From Rufibacter sp. LB8 (GTDB taxonomy: Bacteria > Bacteroidota > Bacteroidia > Cytophagales > Hymenobacteraceae): a stretch of DNA of 64,000 nt. Numbering within the stretch: the stretch's first letter is position 1; each line of letters starts with the position of its first letter. The notes below the pieces were generated by a model that worked only from the letters and a program-made list of their open reading frames with translations, searched no databases and was not told where the DNA came from. A program made the position numbers and the translations under genes. Of the stretch, positions 39,001 to 47,149 are shown in pieces. The stretch spans positions 2,895,501-2,959,500 of the forward strand of contig NZ_JADALJ010000001.1 in NCBI RefSeq assembly GCF_014876185.1. The letters run 5' to 3'.

Positions 39001-40844
39001 ACTGCTTTTCTTTCAAGAGAAGAGGTGGCCGTGAATGCCGGAGCAGCAGCCCCTTCAAAACCGGTAGTGGCATTTCCCCAGGCAATTTTGTCCACTACTT
39101 GTGGCCCAACCGGGTTAGCTACCGTCAGCAAGATGTTATTGTTAACCAGAACAATTTTACCGCCACTAGAGGCAAAAGCAAATGTGCCCAGGTTATCATC
39201 AAATACGCCAACGCCAACACCGGGTGCACCTGTGACAGTGGCACCTTGAAATAAGAAGTAACCTTTGGCTGGAATAACTTTGGAAGGCAGGGCCGTCTTA
39301 ATCCAGGTAGAGCCTGTGGCACTGGCTACTTGCATAGACCAACCACCCACACTGATTGGCGCATCTGTAGGATTATACAATTCCACAAAGTCATGCGTGT
39401 AAGGGCCAGACTCACCAGATCCTGCATAGATTTCACTAATCACCAAATGGTCAGCCATGCCCATTGTAGAAGGTGCCGCTGTTCTGGTGATGGTTAAATT
39501 ATAGGTAGTAGTAACTATACCATCTGGCGCAGTCACCACAATGGCAATGCTATTTTCACCTACAGCCAATGGAAAGTTGTTGGCGCCGCTACCGCTTGTC
39601 ACGGTTGCGCCATTGATAGTAGCCGTGGCAGCAGGGTTGGCGAAAGTAGGCACCACATCAACAAAGGCAATGCTGTTGTCAACCGTAGCGGTGTATGCTA
39701 AAGTAGCAGGCGAAAAAACCGGCGCTAACATACCTGCAGAAATATACAACTCAGATAACTGTGACGAAGCAATAGTAGTGAACTGCTGCACCTCTCCGTA
39801 AGCAGTACCAGCTGCATTAGTAGCGAATGACCTGATGTAGTAGTTGGTATTGTCTAGTAAGCCGGTCAAAGATTCTGAGAAAGCACCCGTTTGAATTGGA
39901 GCAGTAGCAGAGGCCGTCGATTTTTTAATGGTAACTCCTGCCGTCTCCAGCGTAGGAGTTACGTCTGTAGTGCTGGCTAGGTACACAAACCCGCGCTCCG
40001 TCAATTTTGAACCTCCGTTAGCCGTTACATTTCCGTTGGCCGTAGCAGTTATGGCTCTTATACTAGAAGCTGTGCTGGTTTGCACAGTTGGCGCAGCTGT
40101 GGCCGGTACGGTAACGGTAAGCGCTTCAGAGGCTGAGCCAGAATACTGCGGAACCGGGACAGCTGAGTTCACGAAGTCAAAGCCGTTGTCATTGCTGTCA
40201 AATCCATTGCCTTGCGTATCATCTGACCCTCCCGCAGCCATTGAGGCTGAAGTAGAATAGGTATTCGCTTTTCTCTCAATTGAATTTGTGGTAGTGGTTG
40301 CCGGCCCCACAGAACCTTCATACCCTGTTGGGAGCGGACCTGTTCCCCAGCCCACTTTGTCTACCACGGCAGCACCTGTTGGGTTTGCGCCTGTGAGTAG
40401 CACATCACTGTTAGAGAGTACCACTTTCCCTCTGAGCGCAGAAAGACTCAAAGAGCCAGAAACATCAAAATTGGTAATGGCCACGTTACCGTTCCCAGAC
40501 GAAGCCCGCACCAGAAAGTAACTTTTTGCCTTAATGGTGCCAGCTGGAATATTGGTCTTGCTCCAAGATGTTCCATCTGCGCCCGCATATTGTACAGACC
40601 AGTTGGTCATGACAATATCTGCCGCAGTAGGGTTGTACAACTCAATAAAATCATGGGAATAAGGAGCGCCTACGTTGCCGCCTCCGCCATATACTTCACT
40701 GATCACCACATTGTTGGCTATTTGCGCACGCGCTGACCCAAAGGCCAGGCAGGTGAACAGGAAAAGCAAGAAAATGCCCTTCATCTTAGACAAGGCCCTG
40801 GTGGGGGAATTGCCCGGAGAAAAACTAGAGTAATTTTTTGTCAT
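36096..40844 (-). CDS. Large multi-domain lamin-tail/cadherin-like T9SS protein
   Basis: This protein of about 1582 residues has a signal peptide (GIFLLFLFTCLAFGSARAQ) and then alternating modules: three lamin-tail domains (each opening VISE(V/I)Y.G.G and ...ELYNPT), three fibronectin-like domains with TERG(F/V)VY.AS and YY(V/I)R(A/S)(Y/F)A.N, and five cadherin-like beta-sandwich domains (AGTL.P.FDA.T..Y, TATV.VNGT.V.SG, TV(V/T)TAQ(D/N)GTT.KTY). It ends in a T9SS sorting domain (AVYPNPVQDQ, LAPGVYLLRVVTN). Lamin-tail modules occur in surface and biofilm matrix proteins; a surface adhesin or matrix role is inferred. Met at 40844 is used. Confidence 0.85.
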   Translation of the reverse strand: MTKNYSSFSPGNSPTRALSKMKGIFLLFLFTCLAFGSARAQIANNVVISEVYGGGGNVGAPYSHDFIELYNPTAADIVMTNWSVQYAGADGTSWSKTNIPAGTIKAKSYFLVRASSGNGNVAITNFDVSGSLSLSALRGKVVLSNSDVLLTGANPTGAAVVDKVGWGTGPLPTGYEGSVGPATTTTNSIERKANTYSTSASMAAGGSDDTQGNGFDSNDNGFDFVNSAVPVPQYSGSASEALTVTVPATAAPTVQTSTASSIRAITATANGNVTANGGSKLTERGFVYLASTTDVTPTLETAGVTIKKSTASATAPIQTGAFSESLTGLLDNTNYYIRSFATNAAGTAYGEVQQFTTIASSQLSELYISAGMLAPVFSPATLAYTATVDNSIAFVDVVPTFANPAATATINGATVTSGSGANNFPLAVGENSIAIVVTAPDGIVTTTYNLTITRTAAPSTMGMADHLVISEIYAGSGESGPYTHDFVELYNPTDAPISVGGWSMQVASATGSTWIKTALPSKVIPAKGYFLFQGATVTGAPGVGVGVFDDNLGTFAFASSGGKIVLVNNNILLTVANPVGPQVVDKIAWGNATTGFEGAAAPAFTATSSLERKAVATSTAATMAADGSDATRGNGYDSNNNSFDFVVSATPSIQNLVSPLEGEIAPTTTTAAATAITPNSATLNGNVTGTGGSPVTERGFVYMASTTDVTPAIGMEGVTKVANATAGTGAFTSVLTSLPVMTKYYARAYAINSYGTSYGSVISFTTPASDNANLSGLVTSEGTLTPAFDAATTSYTLAVANGTSSLTLTPTVADANATVMVNGTAVTSGSVSSAIALNVGANTITTVVTAQNGTTAKTYTITATRAASTNANLSGLVLSAGTLSPVFDAGTLSYKAMVSSTTESITVTPALADASAVVTVNGVAVTSGSASAAIPLKVGDNTITAVVTAQDGTTSKTYTTTVNRAMTNHLVISEVYGGAGNTGALFKSDYIELYNPTDQDIVMNNWSVQFAVAGSATWTMHTISGTVKAKGYFLVKELTSSGAADLPTPDASGTLNIGGFRGKVALSNTNTLLAVANPSDASIVDLLGWGEPNAAGTTAGASGFEGYRAANTSELTALERKANNFSTTASLATGGADELQGNGFDSNNNNFDFVLVTPNPQNSSAPLEMLTNELTAPVAPAVTTTAPAAITSTTATLAGEVTAVGGAQVTERGVVYVASATAVEPTIGTANHVKVASTVPGLGVFTLPVTGLSFNTKYYVRAYATNEVGTSYGAVQEFTTAAASTNANLSAFTISAGTLTPAFDAATVAYTASLPFATSSITVRPTVADATATVTVNGTTVASGAASSAIALNVGANTITTVVTAQDGTTAKTYTVVVTRAAAATNANLAGLALSAGTLSPAFDAATMSYTANVGFSRPTITVTPTTADATATVMVNGTAVASGAASPEIALEVGTNTITVAVMAQDGTTAKSYSIVVTRATLTSIGDLAAQPTSVAVSAVYPNPVQDQAAVKFGLPKASSVKVQVVTMAGAQVLEKNLGTFAAGTHDATWLTAADALAPGVYLLRVVTNNGTASVRFVVTR

Positions 40845-40944
40845 AAAACTGAATTTGTTGTTTGTGTGATGGTAAGAAGAAGAAAGAAAAAACCGCCTCA
40901 TGACGGTAGAAAAAGCATTCACAAAAGGGCGGCTGCCCTATAAA

Positions 40945-40980
40945 CCACAAGCGCGACCTGTTAAAAAGTCGCGCTTGTGG
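40945..40980 (-). terminator. Rho-independent terminator of the small lamin-tail gene
   Basis: CCACAAGCGCGAC pairs perfectly with GTCGCGCTTGTGG; 10-nt loop. It sits between the two lamin-tail genes, so the larger one needs its own promoter in this 140-bp gap. Confidence 0.75.
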
Positions 40981-40988
40981 GCAAGAGG

Positions 40989-42020
40989 TTACTCTGTTAC
41001 TACAAATTTACCGGTGGCCGAAGAACCACCCGCTACCACGCGCACTATGTACGTGCCCGCCGTTAACTTCTTAGAAGCGCCAGACAGCAGCTCTGTTTCA
41101 TGGTAACCGGCCGGCAGGGTGCCTACGCGTTTCTCCAGCACTTTGGCGCCACCCAAGGTGAACACCAGAATATCCACGGATGACGTTTTGGGCAAACCAA
41201 ACTTAACCGTACCATTGGCCTGCATAGGGTTTGGGTAAATAGCCGCCAGCTCCACCGACTTCAGGGAACCTGACTTAGCCAGAACGTCTCTGATGGAGGT
41301 AACTGTTGGCTGCTCTTTAGGAGAGCCGGAGTACTGTGGGTTGGGTGCCACAATCACAAAATCATTGTCATTGCTGTCACTGTCATGGCCGTTTCCTTGA
41401 GTGTGGTCCTCGCCGCCGGGCATCATGCTCACATCTGTAGAATAGTCAAAAGCTTTTCTTTCAACGGCAGACGCTGTGTTAGAGGTTGGGGCCGGAAAAC
41501 CTTCAGAACCCGTGGCCGCGCTGCCCCAGCCTACTTTGTCTATAATAGAAGCGTTGGTAGGGTTAGCGCCCGTAACGGCGGTACTGTTGTTCACCAACAC
41601 CACTTTGCCCTGCAAAGAAGCTATGCTAAGCCCAGAGGTAGCGTCTGCGGCAAAAGGCAGTGGGGCAGCACCGTTGCCAGTAAATCCAGAGATCAGGAAA
41701 AAGCTGTGCGCTTTGATGGTGCCGGTGAAAGTAGCCACTTGCCAGGTCTCGCCGGTGTTAGGCGCATACTGCACAGACCAGTTGGTCATGACAATATCAT
41801 TCGCGGTAGGGTTGTACAGCTCAATATAGTCTGTGTTGTACGGCGCGGTGGTGTTGCCGCCGCCGCCAGCCACTTCACTGATAACTACGTGGTCAGCGGC
41901 CTGCCCTGCCGCGGTGCCTCCTGCCAGCAGCAGAAAAGAGAACGGCAGAACAAGTTTCTTCATCTTGCCCAACATGCCAGCAGATGAAGCAGAAAAAGGG
42001 TTTTTGTAGAGTTTTAGCAT
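40989..42020 (-). CDS. Single lamin-tail-domain T9SS protein
   Basis: This protein of about 343 residues has an internal signal (KLVLPFSFLLLAGGTAAGQ) after a short basic start, one lamin-tail domain (HVVISEVAGGGGN, YIELYNPTANDIVMTNWSVQYA) and a T9SS sorting domain (AAIYPNPMQANGTVKFGLPKTSS, LTAGTYIVRVVAGG). The sorting domain and first domain are very similar to those of the larger neighbour, from which it probably derives by duplication, or the reverse. The Met at 42020 is preferred, as it starts MLKLYKNP, followed by the signal. Confidence 0.82.
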   Translation of the reverse strand: MLKLYKNPFSASSAGMLGKMKKLVLPFSFLLLAGGTAAGQAADHVVISEVAGGGGNTTAPYNTDYIELYNPTANDIVMTNWSVQYAPNTGETWQVATFTGTIKAHSFFLISGFTGNGAAPLPFAADATSGLSIASLQGKVVLVNNSTAVTGANPTNASIIDKVGWGSAATGSEGFPAPTSNTASAVERKAFDYSTDVSMMPGGEDHTQGNGHDSDSNDNDFVIVAPNPQYSGSPKEQPTVTSIRDVLAKSGSLKSVELAAIYPNPMQANGTVKFGLPKTSSVDILVFTLGGAKVLEKRVGTLPAGYHETELLSGASKKLTAGTYIVRVVAGGSSATGKFVVTE

Positions 42021-42287
42021 ACGCTTAAGGTAATGTGAAGGTAAACAATCAGAAAAAAGACGAAGGAAAACAGCCATAACCAGTCAGCTACTTAGGGGGA
42101 TAAGCAGGCGCCCTGACCAGCAAGAATTTGGCTGTATAATTATAGGACTTTATTCTATAAGCTGAAAGCCTTTGTAAAAAAAAGTTAAAAACTTATAGAG
42201 ATTCAAGACCGGTTCCCTGAAAATTATTGGCCTTTAGGGATTTATCGCTCTTAGAAATCGGACCTTTCCCCACTTTCATTTTCTGAT

Positions 42288-42334
42288 TTTTCCGTTTTCG
42301 GGCTCATTTTTGGAAACGGAGCCAAAAACGGAAA
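42288..42334. repeat. GAGCCC palindrome, right arm altered
   Basis: TTTTCCGTTTTCGGGCTCATTT is intact; the right arm reads GGAAACGGAGCCAAAAACGGAAA. Confidence 0.75.
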
Positions 42335-42518
42335 CGGGGCCCATTCAACCCAGAATTACAGGTAATGACAGGAGCCACTTCACTCTCCAGCCAAGACCGT
42401 TCCGCTAGATTCTGCCAAATAGAAAGACTGTTCTATTATAAATAAAGGTGTAGCGATTTTAATGGGTCCGCGGGCGAGGCGCATAATCGTTCTTGCCAAC
42501 TGACTAGAAAAACCGATG

Positions 42519-42560
42519 TCCGTTTTGGGGCTCATTTCTGAAAATGAGCCCCAAAACGGA
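42519..42560. repeat. GAGCCC palindrome, perfect
   Basis: TCCGTTTTGGGGCTCATTT and complement around CTGA; 22 nt past the TonB receptor stop. Confidence 0.9.
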
Positions 42561-42582
42561 ATCGCGCAGCCAAAGAAACAGC

Positions 42583-44985
42583 TTAGAAATTCCCGCGCAG
42601 GGTCAAGAGTAGATTACGGCCGGGCGCGCTTACGCCAGAGGCGTACACGCGGTAGAATTGGTCCAGCATGTTCTCCAGGCCAGCCTGTACTTGCAGCCGT
42701 GGATGAAGCTGGTAAGAGGCGCGCAGGTTGAGCGTGTACCAGGCGGGCACGCCTTCCGGGGTGGCGTACTGCAGGTTATCTTCGCCCACGGGGTTGTAGT
42801 CTTTCAGGCGTTTCCAGCCGTTGTACTGCACGTAGAACTCAGACTGAAACTTAGGCAGCGTGAGAAAGAAACTAGTTTTTCCGAACACCGGCGGAATGTG
42901 ATCCAACGGAATTTCACCGGTTGCCTCTTTGATGCGCCCGTAGGTGTACGTCAACGAGGAAGTCAGCCGGAAAGCCTGGCTTATATCGGCGGCAATAGAC
43001 CCGCTGAACCCGTACACGTAGGCGCGGCGCGCGTTCACGTTGGCCGTCACCTGGCTGATGCGGCCATTGTAGTCAATCTGGGGTTGCCCCTGGTACAGAA
43101 AAGGTTGCGTGGTGATGGCATCACGGTACCAGGTGTAGAAACCAACGCCTTCCAGCCGCACGCTCTGCGCCACGGTTTTGCCAAGGCTGAGCTCCGCGTT
43201 GTAGGTGTATTCTGGCTTTAAATCTGGGTTAGGCACAATCAACTGCCCCGCCACCGACTCAAACACTTTGCCCAGATCATCTACGTTAGGCGCCCTGAAC
43301 CCCGAGGAAGCCACCGCCGCGAAGCGCCAGTCTTGCCCCGGCTGAAAGATTAGCCCCAGGTTTCCGTTTACGGCGGTGTTCTTCTGGTTCACTTCGTCAA
43401 ACGGAAACGGGAAAAACGCTTTATCGGTGAAATCGGCGTTCAATTCCACGCGGCTGATGCGTATGCCGTCAGACAGAATCCAGCGGGGCGAAATTTCCCA
43501 GGTATGCGTAAAATAGGCTGCCGCGTTGCGCATGTGTGACCCGCCGCTGGGGTAGCGCGTGTCCAGCGGCGTTTCCTGCCCTGTGTTCACATCTGACCCA
43601 TAAGCCCGGGAACCTACTTTGTTGTAGCCCAACTCCAGGCCATACCGCAGTTCGTGTGTATTCAAAAGGCGGCTGGCATCAGCGTTCAAGGTGAAGACGT
43701 CAACTTCTTCCAATCTGTTTTGTAGCACATTTCGGCCAAATCTTCTGTTATGCCGACTTTCTTTCACGTTCTGGTAAGCGCCGGTCAAGCGCAGGTTCTC
43801 CAGCCAGCCTTTGCCCTGCGTGGCGAAGGTGTAGGCCGCCAGCAACCGTTCCTGCGGCCCGTAGTACCATTGCCCGTGGTTCAGTTTGCCTTGCGCGTCT
43901 ACTTCGGTGAGGCGATCATACCTGGGAATATCTGATGACGTGGAATACTGCAGATTGAGCACATGAGAAGTATTGGCCGATGCCTGGTACAGCACTTTCT
44001 GCAACAGATCATATTGTTGGTAACCGCTCTGCTTCTGCACGTTCACGTTGTTGTTGGGCACTTGCACGTCTTGCCCGTTCTGGCGTTCGGCGTAAAACGG
44101 GCGCAGGCCCCAGTTGCCGTAAAACGGATTGCGCTGGGCCCCCTGCCGCAAATCCCCGAAATCTGAGAAAGTGAGGCTGGTGAGACTTCCCCATTTCTGG
44201 CCTCCTACTGACACATTCACGTGGGCGGTTTTCTCCTGGTTGGCGGTGGCGTAGCGGGTGAAGGCGGTGCCCGTTACTTTGGTGCCCGCACTGTCAGCCA
44301 GTTTAGGTTCTTTGGTGTAGAAATGCACCACGCCGCCCAGGGCATCTGACCCATACACCACAGAACCCGGCCCAAACACTACTTCTACTTTCTCCAGCGC
44401 GGCATTGTCAACGGTGATCACGTTCTGCAGGTGGCCGCCGCGGTAAATGGCATTGTTCAAGCGCACGCCGTCTATCACCATGAGTACCTTGTTGGCTTCA
44501 AAACCGCGCAAAATGGGGCTTCCGCCGCCGGCCTGGCTTTTCTGCACCAGAATCTGGCCGGTCTGCTGCAGCACATCGGCGGTGGTCTGGTTGTTCTGGA
44601 AGGCCAGATCGCGGGCTTTCAAGACCTGAATCTGTTGGGGCACATCACCTCGGTTCTCTTCAAACTTACTGGCAGACACCACCACTTCATTCAAAGAATA
44701 GCTTCGTTCTGTGAGTAAGATTCGGTAGTGTGCGTTCTTGATTTGCTGCAGAGAAAGCGTGCGTGGCTGATAATCTGTGCGCTCAAACCGAAGGCTGTCT
44801 GTGGCTCTGAAATCTGTAAAATTGAACTGGCCCTGGGCGTTGGTCAACTGGGCGCCACCGCCTTGCACGGGCACTATCCGTACTCCCGCCAGCGGCTGCA
44901 GATTGGCTTTGTCCAACACCGTGGCGCGCTGCCCCAGCACCGCCAGCGGCAAACAGAACATAAGAAAAACAAGGAAAGACTTCAT
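42583..44985 (-). CDS. TonB-dependent outer-membrane receptor
   Basis: This 800-residue protein has a signal peptide (LVFLMFCLPLAVLGQ), a carboxypeptidase-like regulatory domain (about 20-95, LAGVRIVPVQGGGAQL), a plug (DVPQQIQVL through LRGFEANKVLMVIDGVRLNN and VVFGPGSVVYGSDALGGVV) and a 22-strand barrel ending LLLTLRGNF. The plug is closest in style to haem/haemoglobin-type receptors, so uptake of an iron compound is possible but not proven. No SusD partner is present. The start at 44985 is chosen since the 36 upstream codons run through a palindrome. Confidence 0.88.
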   Translation of the reverse strand: MKSFLVFLMFCLPLAVLGQRATVLDKANLQPLAGVRIVPVQGGGAQLTNAQGQFNFTDFRATDSLRFERTDYQPRTLSLQQIKNAHYRILLTERSYSLNEVVVSASKFEENRGDVPQQIQVLKARDLAFQNNQTTADVLQQTGQILVQKSQAGGGSPILRGFEANKVLMVIDGVRLNNAIYRGGHLQNVITVDNAALEKVEVVFGPGSVVYGSDALGGVVHFYTKEPKLADSAGTKVTGTAFTRYATANQEKTAHVNVSVGGQKWGSLTSLTFSDFGDLRQGAQRNPFYGNWGLRPFYAERQNGQDVQVPNNNVNVQKQSGYQQYDLLQKVLYQASANTSHVLNLQYSTSSDIPRYDRLTEVDAQGKLNHGQWYYGPQERLLAAYTFATQGKGWLENLRLTGAYQNVKESRHNRRFGRNVLQNRLEEVDVFTLNADASRLLNTHELRYGLELGYNKVGSRAYGSDVNTGQETPLDTRYPSGGSHMRNAAAYFTHTWEISPRWILSDGIRISRVELNADFTDKAFFPFPFDEVNQKNTAVNGNLGLIFQPGQDWRFAAVASSGFRAPNVDDLGKVFESVAGQLIVPNPDLKPEYTYNAELSLGKTVAQSVRLEGVGFYTWYRDAITTQPFLYQGQPQIDYNGRISQVTANVNARRAYVYGFSGSIAADISQAFRLTSSLTYTYGRIKEATGEIPLDHIPPVFGKTSFFLTLPKFQSEFYVQYNGWKRLKDYNPVGEDNLQYATPEGVPAWYTLNLRASYQLHPRLQVQAGLENMLDQFYRVYASGVSAPGRNLLLTLRGNF

Positions 44986-45039
44986 ATAAGTAGGCAAGGT
45001 GTTGTACTGGTTTGTTGGCTGGAAGGAAGATTGGTTAGA

Positions 45040-45083
45040 TTCCGTTTTCGGGCTCGTTTTCAGAAATGAGCCCGAAAACGGAA
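45040..45083. repeat. GAGCCC palindrome upstream of the receptor gene
   Basis: TTCCGTTTTCGGGCTCGTTTTC faces GAAATGAGCCCGAAAACGGAA, one G-T wobble. It lies 55 nt before the receptor start. Confidence 0.85.
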
Positions 45084-45189
45084 CATTTGGCAACCCTGAT
45101 ACTGCTTGGGAAAATCACCTGATGGCATGGCACTGGGCATGTTGCAAAATCAGAAACGCGGGCCAACTCTTCAGGGAAACGCACCATTT

Positions 45190-45669
45190 TTAGAACGTCA
45201 TCTCCATTTTAATATCGGCGCGCTTGTAGTCTTTGAAATCATCTGGCACTTCCACAAAGCCCAGTTTGGTGTACAGGTGCAGCGCGGTCTGCAGTTTTCG
45301 GTTAGAGAGCAGAAAAAGGGTGGTGGCGCCCAGGGCGCGGGCTTTGGCAATGGCAGCCTCGCCCAGGCGGCGGCCAATTTTCAGGCCCTGGGCTTTGTCA
45401 GTGACGGCCATTTTTGCCAGTTCATAGGTGTGGTCGTTGACTTTGATCAGGGCGCAGGCGCCTACTATCTCGCCCTGGTACTGGGCCATGAAAATGTGGC
45501 CGCCCTTGGCCATGATGTAACCGTCTGGGTCACCTAACGACTTGTGGTCCAGCTCTTCCATCTCAAAGTAGCGCTCAATCCAGGCTTGGTTCAGGCGTTT
45601 GAAATCTGCGGCGTGCTGGGGCTGGTAATCTATGATAGAGACCGACAGGGCCTCGGGGTGAGCTTGCAT
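45190..45669 (-). CDS. GNAT family N-acetyltransferase
   Basis: This 159-residue protein shows the GNAT fold: FKRLNQAWIERYF at the N-terminus, GEIVGACALIKV and YELAKMAVTDKAQGLKIGRRLGEAAIAKA (acetyl-CoA loop motif A, about residues 80-110), then ATTLFLLSNRKLQTALHLYTKLGFVEV. It transfers acetyl from acetyl-CoA to an unknown amine. It is the nearest minus-strand gene upstream of the receptor gene. Confidence 0.88.
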   Translation of the reverse strand: MQAHPEALSVSIIDYQPQHAADFKRLNQAWIERYFEMEELDHKSLGDPDGYIMAKGGHIFMAQYQGEIVGACALIKVNDHTYELAKMAVTDKAQGLKIGRRLGEAAIAKARALGATTLFLLSNRKLQTALHLYTKLGFVEVPDDFKDYKRADIKMEMTF

Positions 45670-45716
45670 AGGAACGTAAAAAAGTGGCTGGGCAAAGATA
45701 AGGAAGTGAATAGTTT

Positions 45717-45752
45717 GTTTTGGGGCTCATTTCTGAAAACGAGGCCGAAAAC
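45717..45752. repeat. GAGCCC palindrome between divergent genes
   Basis: GTTTTGGGGCTCATTTC faces GAAAACGAGGCCGAAAAC; the right arm is altered. Confidence 0.75.
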
Positions 45753-45870
45753 GCAAAAGAAAAAGTTGATCCCGCACCTGGCGCTGGCATACGCCGGGAA
45801 CGCGACCGGCCGTTTTACTGTTCAGATAACCAACAAAACCCCCTATCTTTCGCCGCACAGATAAAATCAC

Positions 45871-47064
45871 ATGAAAAAAAGCCCCTTCCTACTCCTGTTG
45901 GGTTTTCTGGTGGCCTGTTCCAGCAGCAAACCAACCCCAGAGATTTCCTCCGCCCCCACGGCCGCGCCTGTTTCAGCGTTCACGTCCCACGTGGACGCCG
46001 TGCGCCAGCAGTTTGCCCCAGACAAGCGCGTGGCCTTGTTTGACGTGAAAACCAACGGCACCGTGCTCACCGGCGAGACCAATATGCCCGCCGCCAAGGC
46101 CGCGTTGCTGAGCAAGCTTACGGCTGCCGGCATCTCGTTCCAGGACAGCATTCAGGTATTGCCCCTGGCTGATCTGAAAGACAAGACCAACGCCGTTGTC
46201 ACGCTTTCAGTGGCCAATTTGCGCTCTGAGCCCAAGCACCCGGCAGAACTGGCCACGCAGGCCACCATGGGCACGCCGCTCAAAGTCTGGAAACAGAAAA
46301 GCGGCTGGTACCTGGTGCAAACCCCAGATCATTATTTGGCCTGGGTAGATGGTAGTGGCATTAAATTGATGGACAACACTGCTTTTGCTGCCTGGCAGAA
46401 GGGCGAAAAACTGCTCTACACTTTGCCTTACGGCTTTGCCTACGCTGCTCCAGACAAAGGCGGCGCCACCGTTTCTGACCTGGTGTACGGCGATGTGATG
46501 GTGCTGAAAAACCAAACCAAAGAGTTCTACGAAGTAGGTTTCCCAGACGGCCGCACCGCGTTTGTGTCCCTGCCAGAAGCCGAAAAATACGCCAAGTGGG
46601 CCGCCACGCGCCAACCCACGGAGCAAAACCTGGTGGAGACGTCTAAGAAACTGATGGGATTGCCTTACCTCTGGGGCGGAACCTCATTCAAGGGCGTGGA
46701 CTGCAGCGGTTTCACCAAGACGGTGTATTTCATGAATGGCCTGGTCTTGCCCCGTGATGCCAGCCAGCAAGTACACGTGGGTGAACCTATTGACACCCAG
46801 AATGGTTTCCAGAACATGCGCCCCGGCGATTTGCTGTTCTTCGGGTCAAAAGCCAAAGACGGCAGGCCAGAACGGGTGGTGCACGTAGGCATGTGGATTG
46901 GGAACAATGAGTTCATCCATTCGGCGGGCCGCGTACGCATCAGCAGCATGGACCCCGCTTCCCCTAATTTTGATGAACCTGAGCTTAAGCGCTTTCTGCG
47001 TGCCAAGCGAGTTCCACCACAGGCTACCCTGCTGGACCTGCGCTCGGCGGCTCTTTATCAATAA
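45871..47064 (+). CDS. NlpC/P60 (C40) peptidoglycan hydrolase lipoprotein
   Basis: This 397-residue lipoprotein has lipobox LVAC with Cys16. It carries a region of two bacterial SH3-like segments (VVTLSVANLRSEPKHPAEL at about 109-127 and a second near 195-235), then the NlpC/P60 domain with catalytic Cys278 in KGVDCSGFT, His338 in VVHVGMW and His350 in EFIHSAGRV. This is the cysteine-peptidase arrangement that cuts gamma-D-Glu-diamino acid bonds in peptidoglycan stems. A TATCTTTCG box sits about 20 nt before the start. Confidence 0.9.
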   Translation: MKKSPFLLLLGFLVACSSSKPTPEISSAPTAAPVSAFTSHVDAVRQQFAPDKRVALFDVKTNGTVLTGETNMPAAKAALLSKLTAAGISFQDSIQVLPLADLKDKTNAVVTLSVANLRSEPKHPAELATQATMGTPLKVWKQKSGWYLVQTPDHYLAWVDGSGIKLMDNTAFAAWQKGEKLLYTLPYGFAYAAPDKGGATVSDLVYGDVMVLKNQTKEFYEVGFPDGRTAFVSLPEAEKYAKWAATRQPTEQNLVETSKKLMGLPYLWGGTSFKGVDCSGFTKTVYFMNGLVLPRDASQQVHVGEPIDTQNGFQNMRPGDLLFFGSKAKDGRPERVVHVGMWIGNNEFIHSAGRVRISSMDPASPNFDEPELKRFLRAKRVPPQATLLDLRSAALYQ

Positions 47065-47149
47065 ATATTACGGTTCTTGCTTGGGTTCTTAATTTTTTTT
47101 AATAATTTGTCAAAAATTAGGTTTCTCAGCAAGAACCCATTGCCATATC

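Larger units (their letters stand above)
42021..42582. other. Intergenic region
   Basis: 562 bp upstream of the small lamin-tail gene and downstream of the TonB receptor gene. It has two GAGCCC palindromes in its right half; the left part is AT-rich with TACCTTAA-like boxes just before the lamin-tail start. I see no gene. Confidence 0.6.

Noticed and set aside
44986-45093. Upstream start of the TonB receptor
   Set aside because: The extra codons translate a palindrome; the signal peptide begins at 44985.
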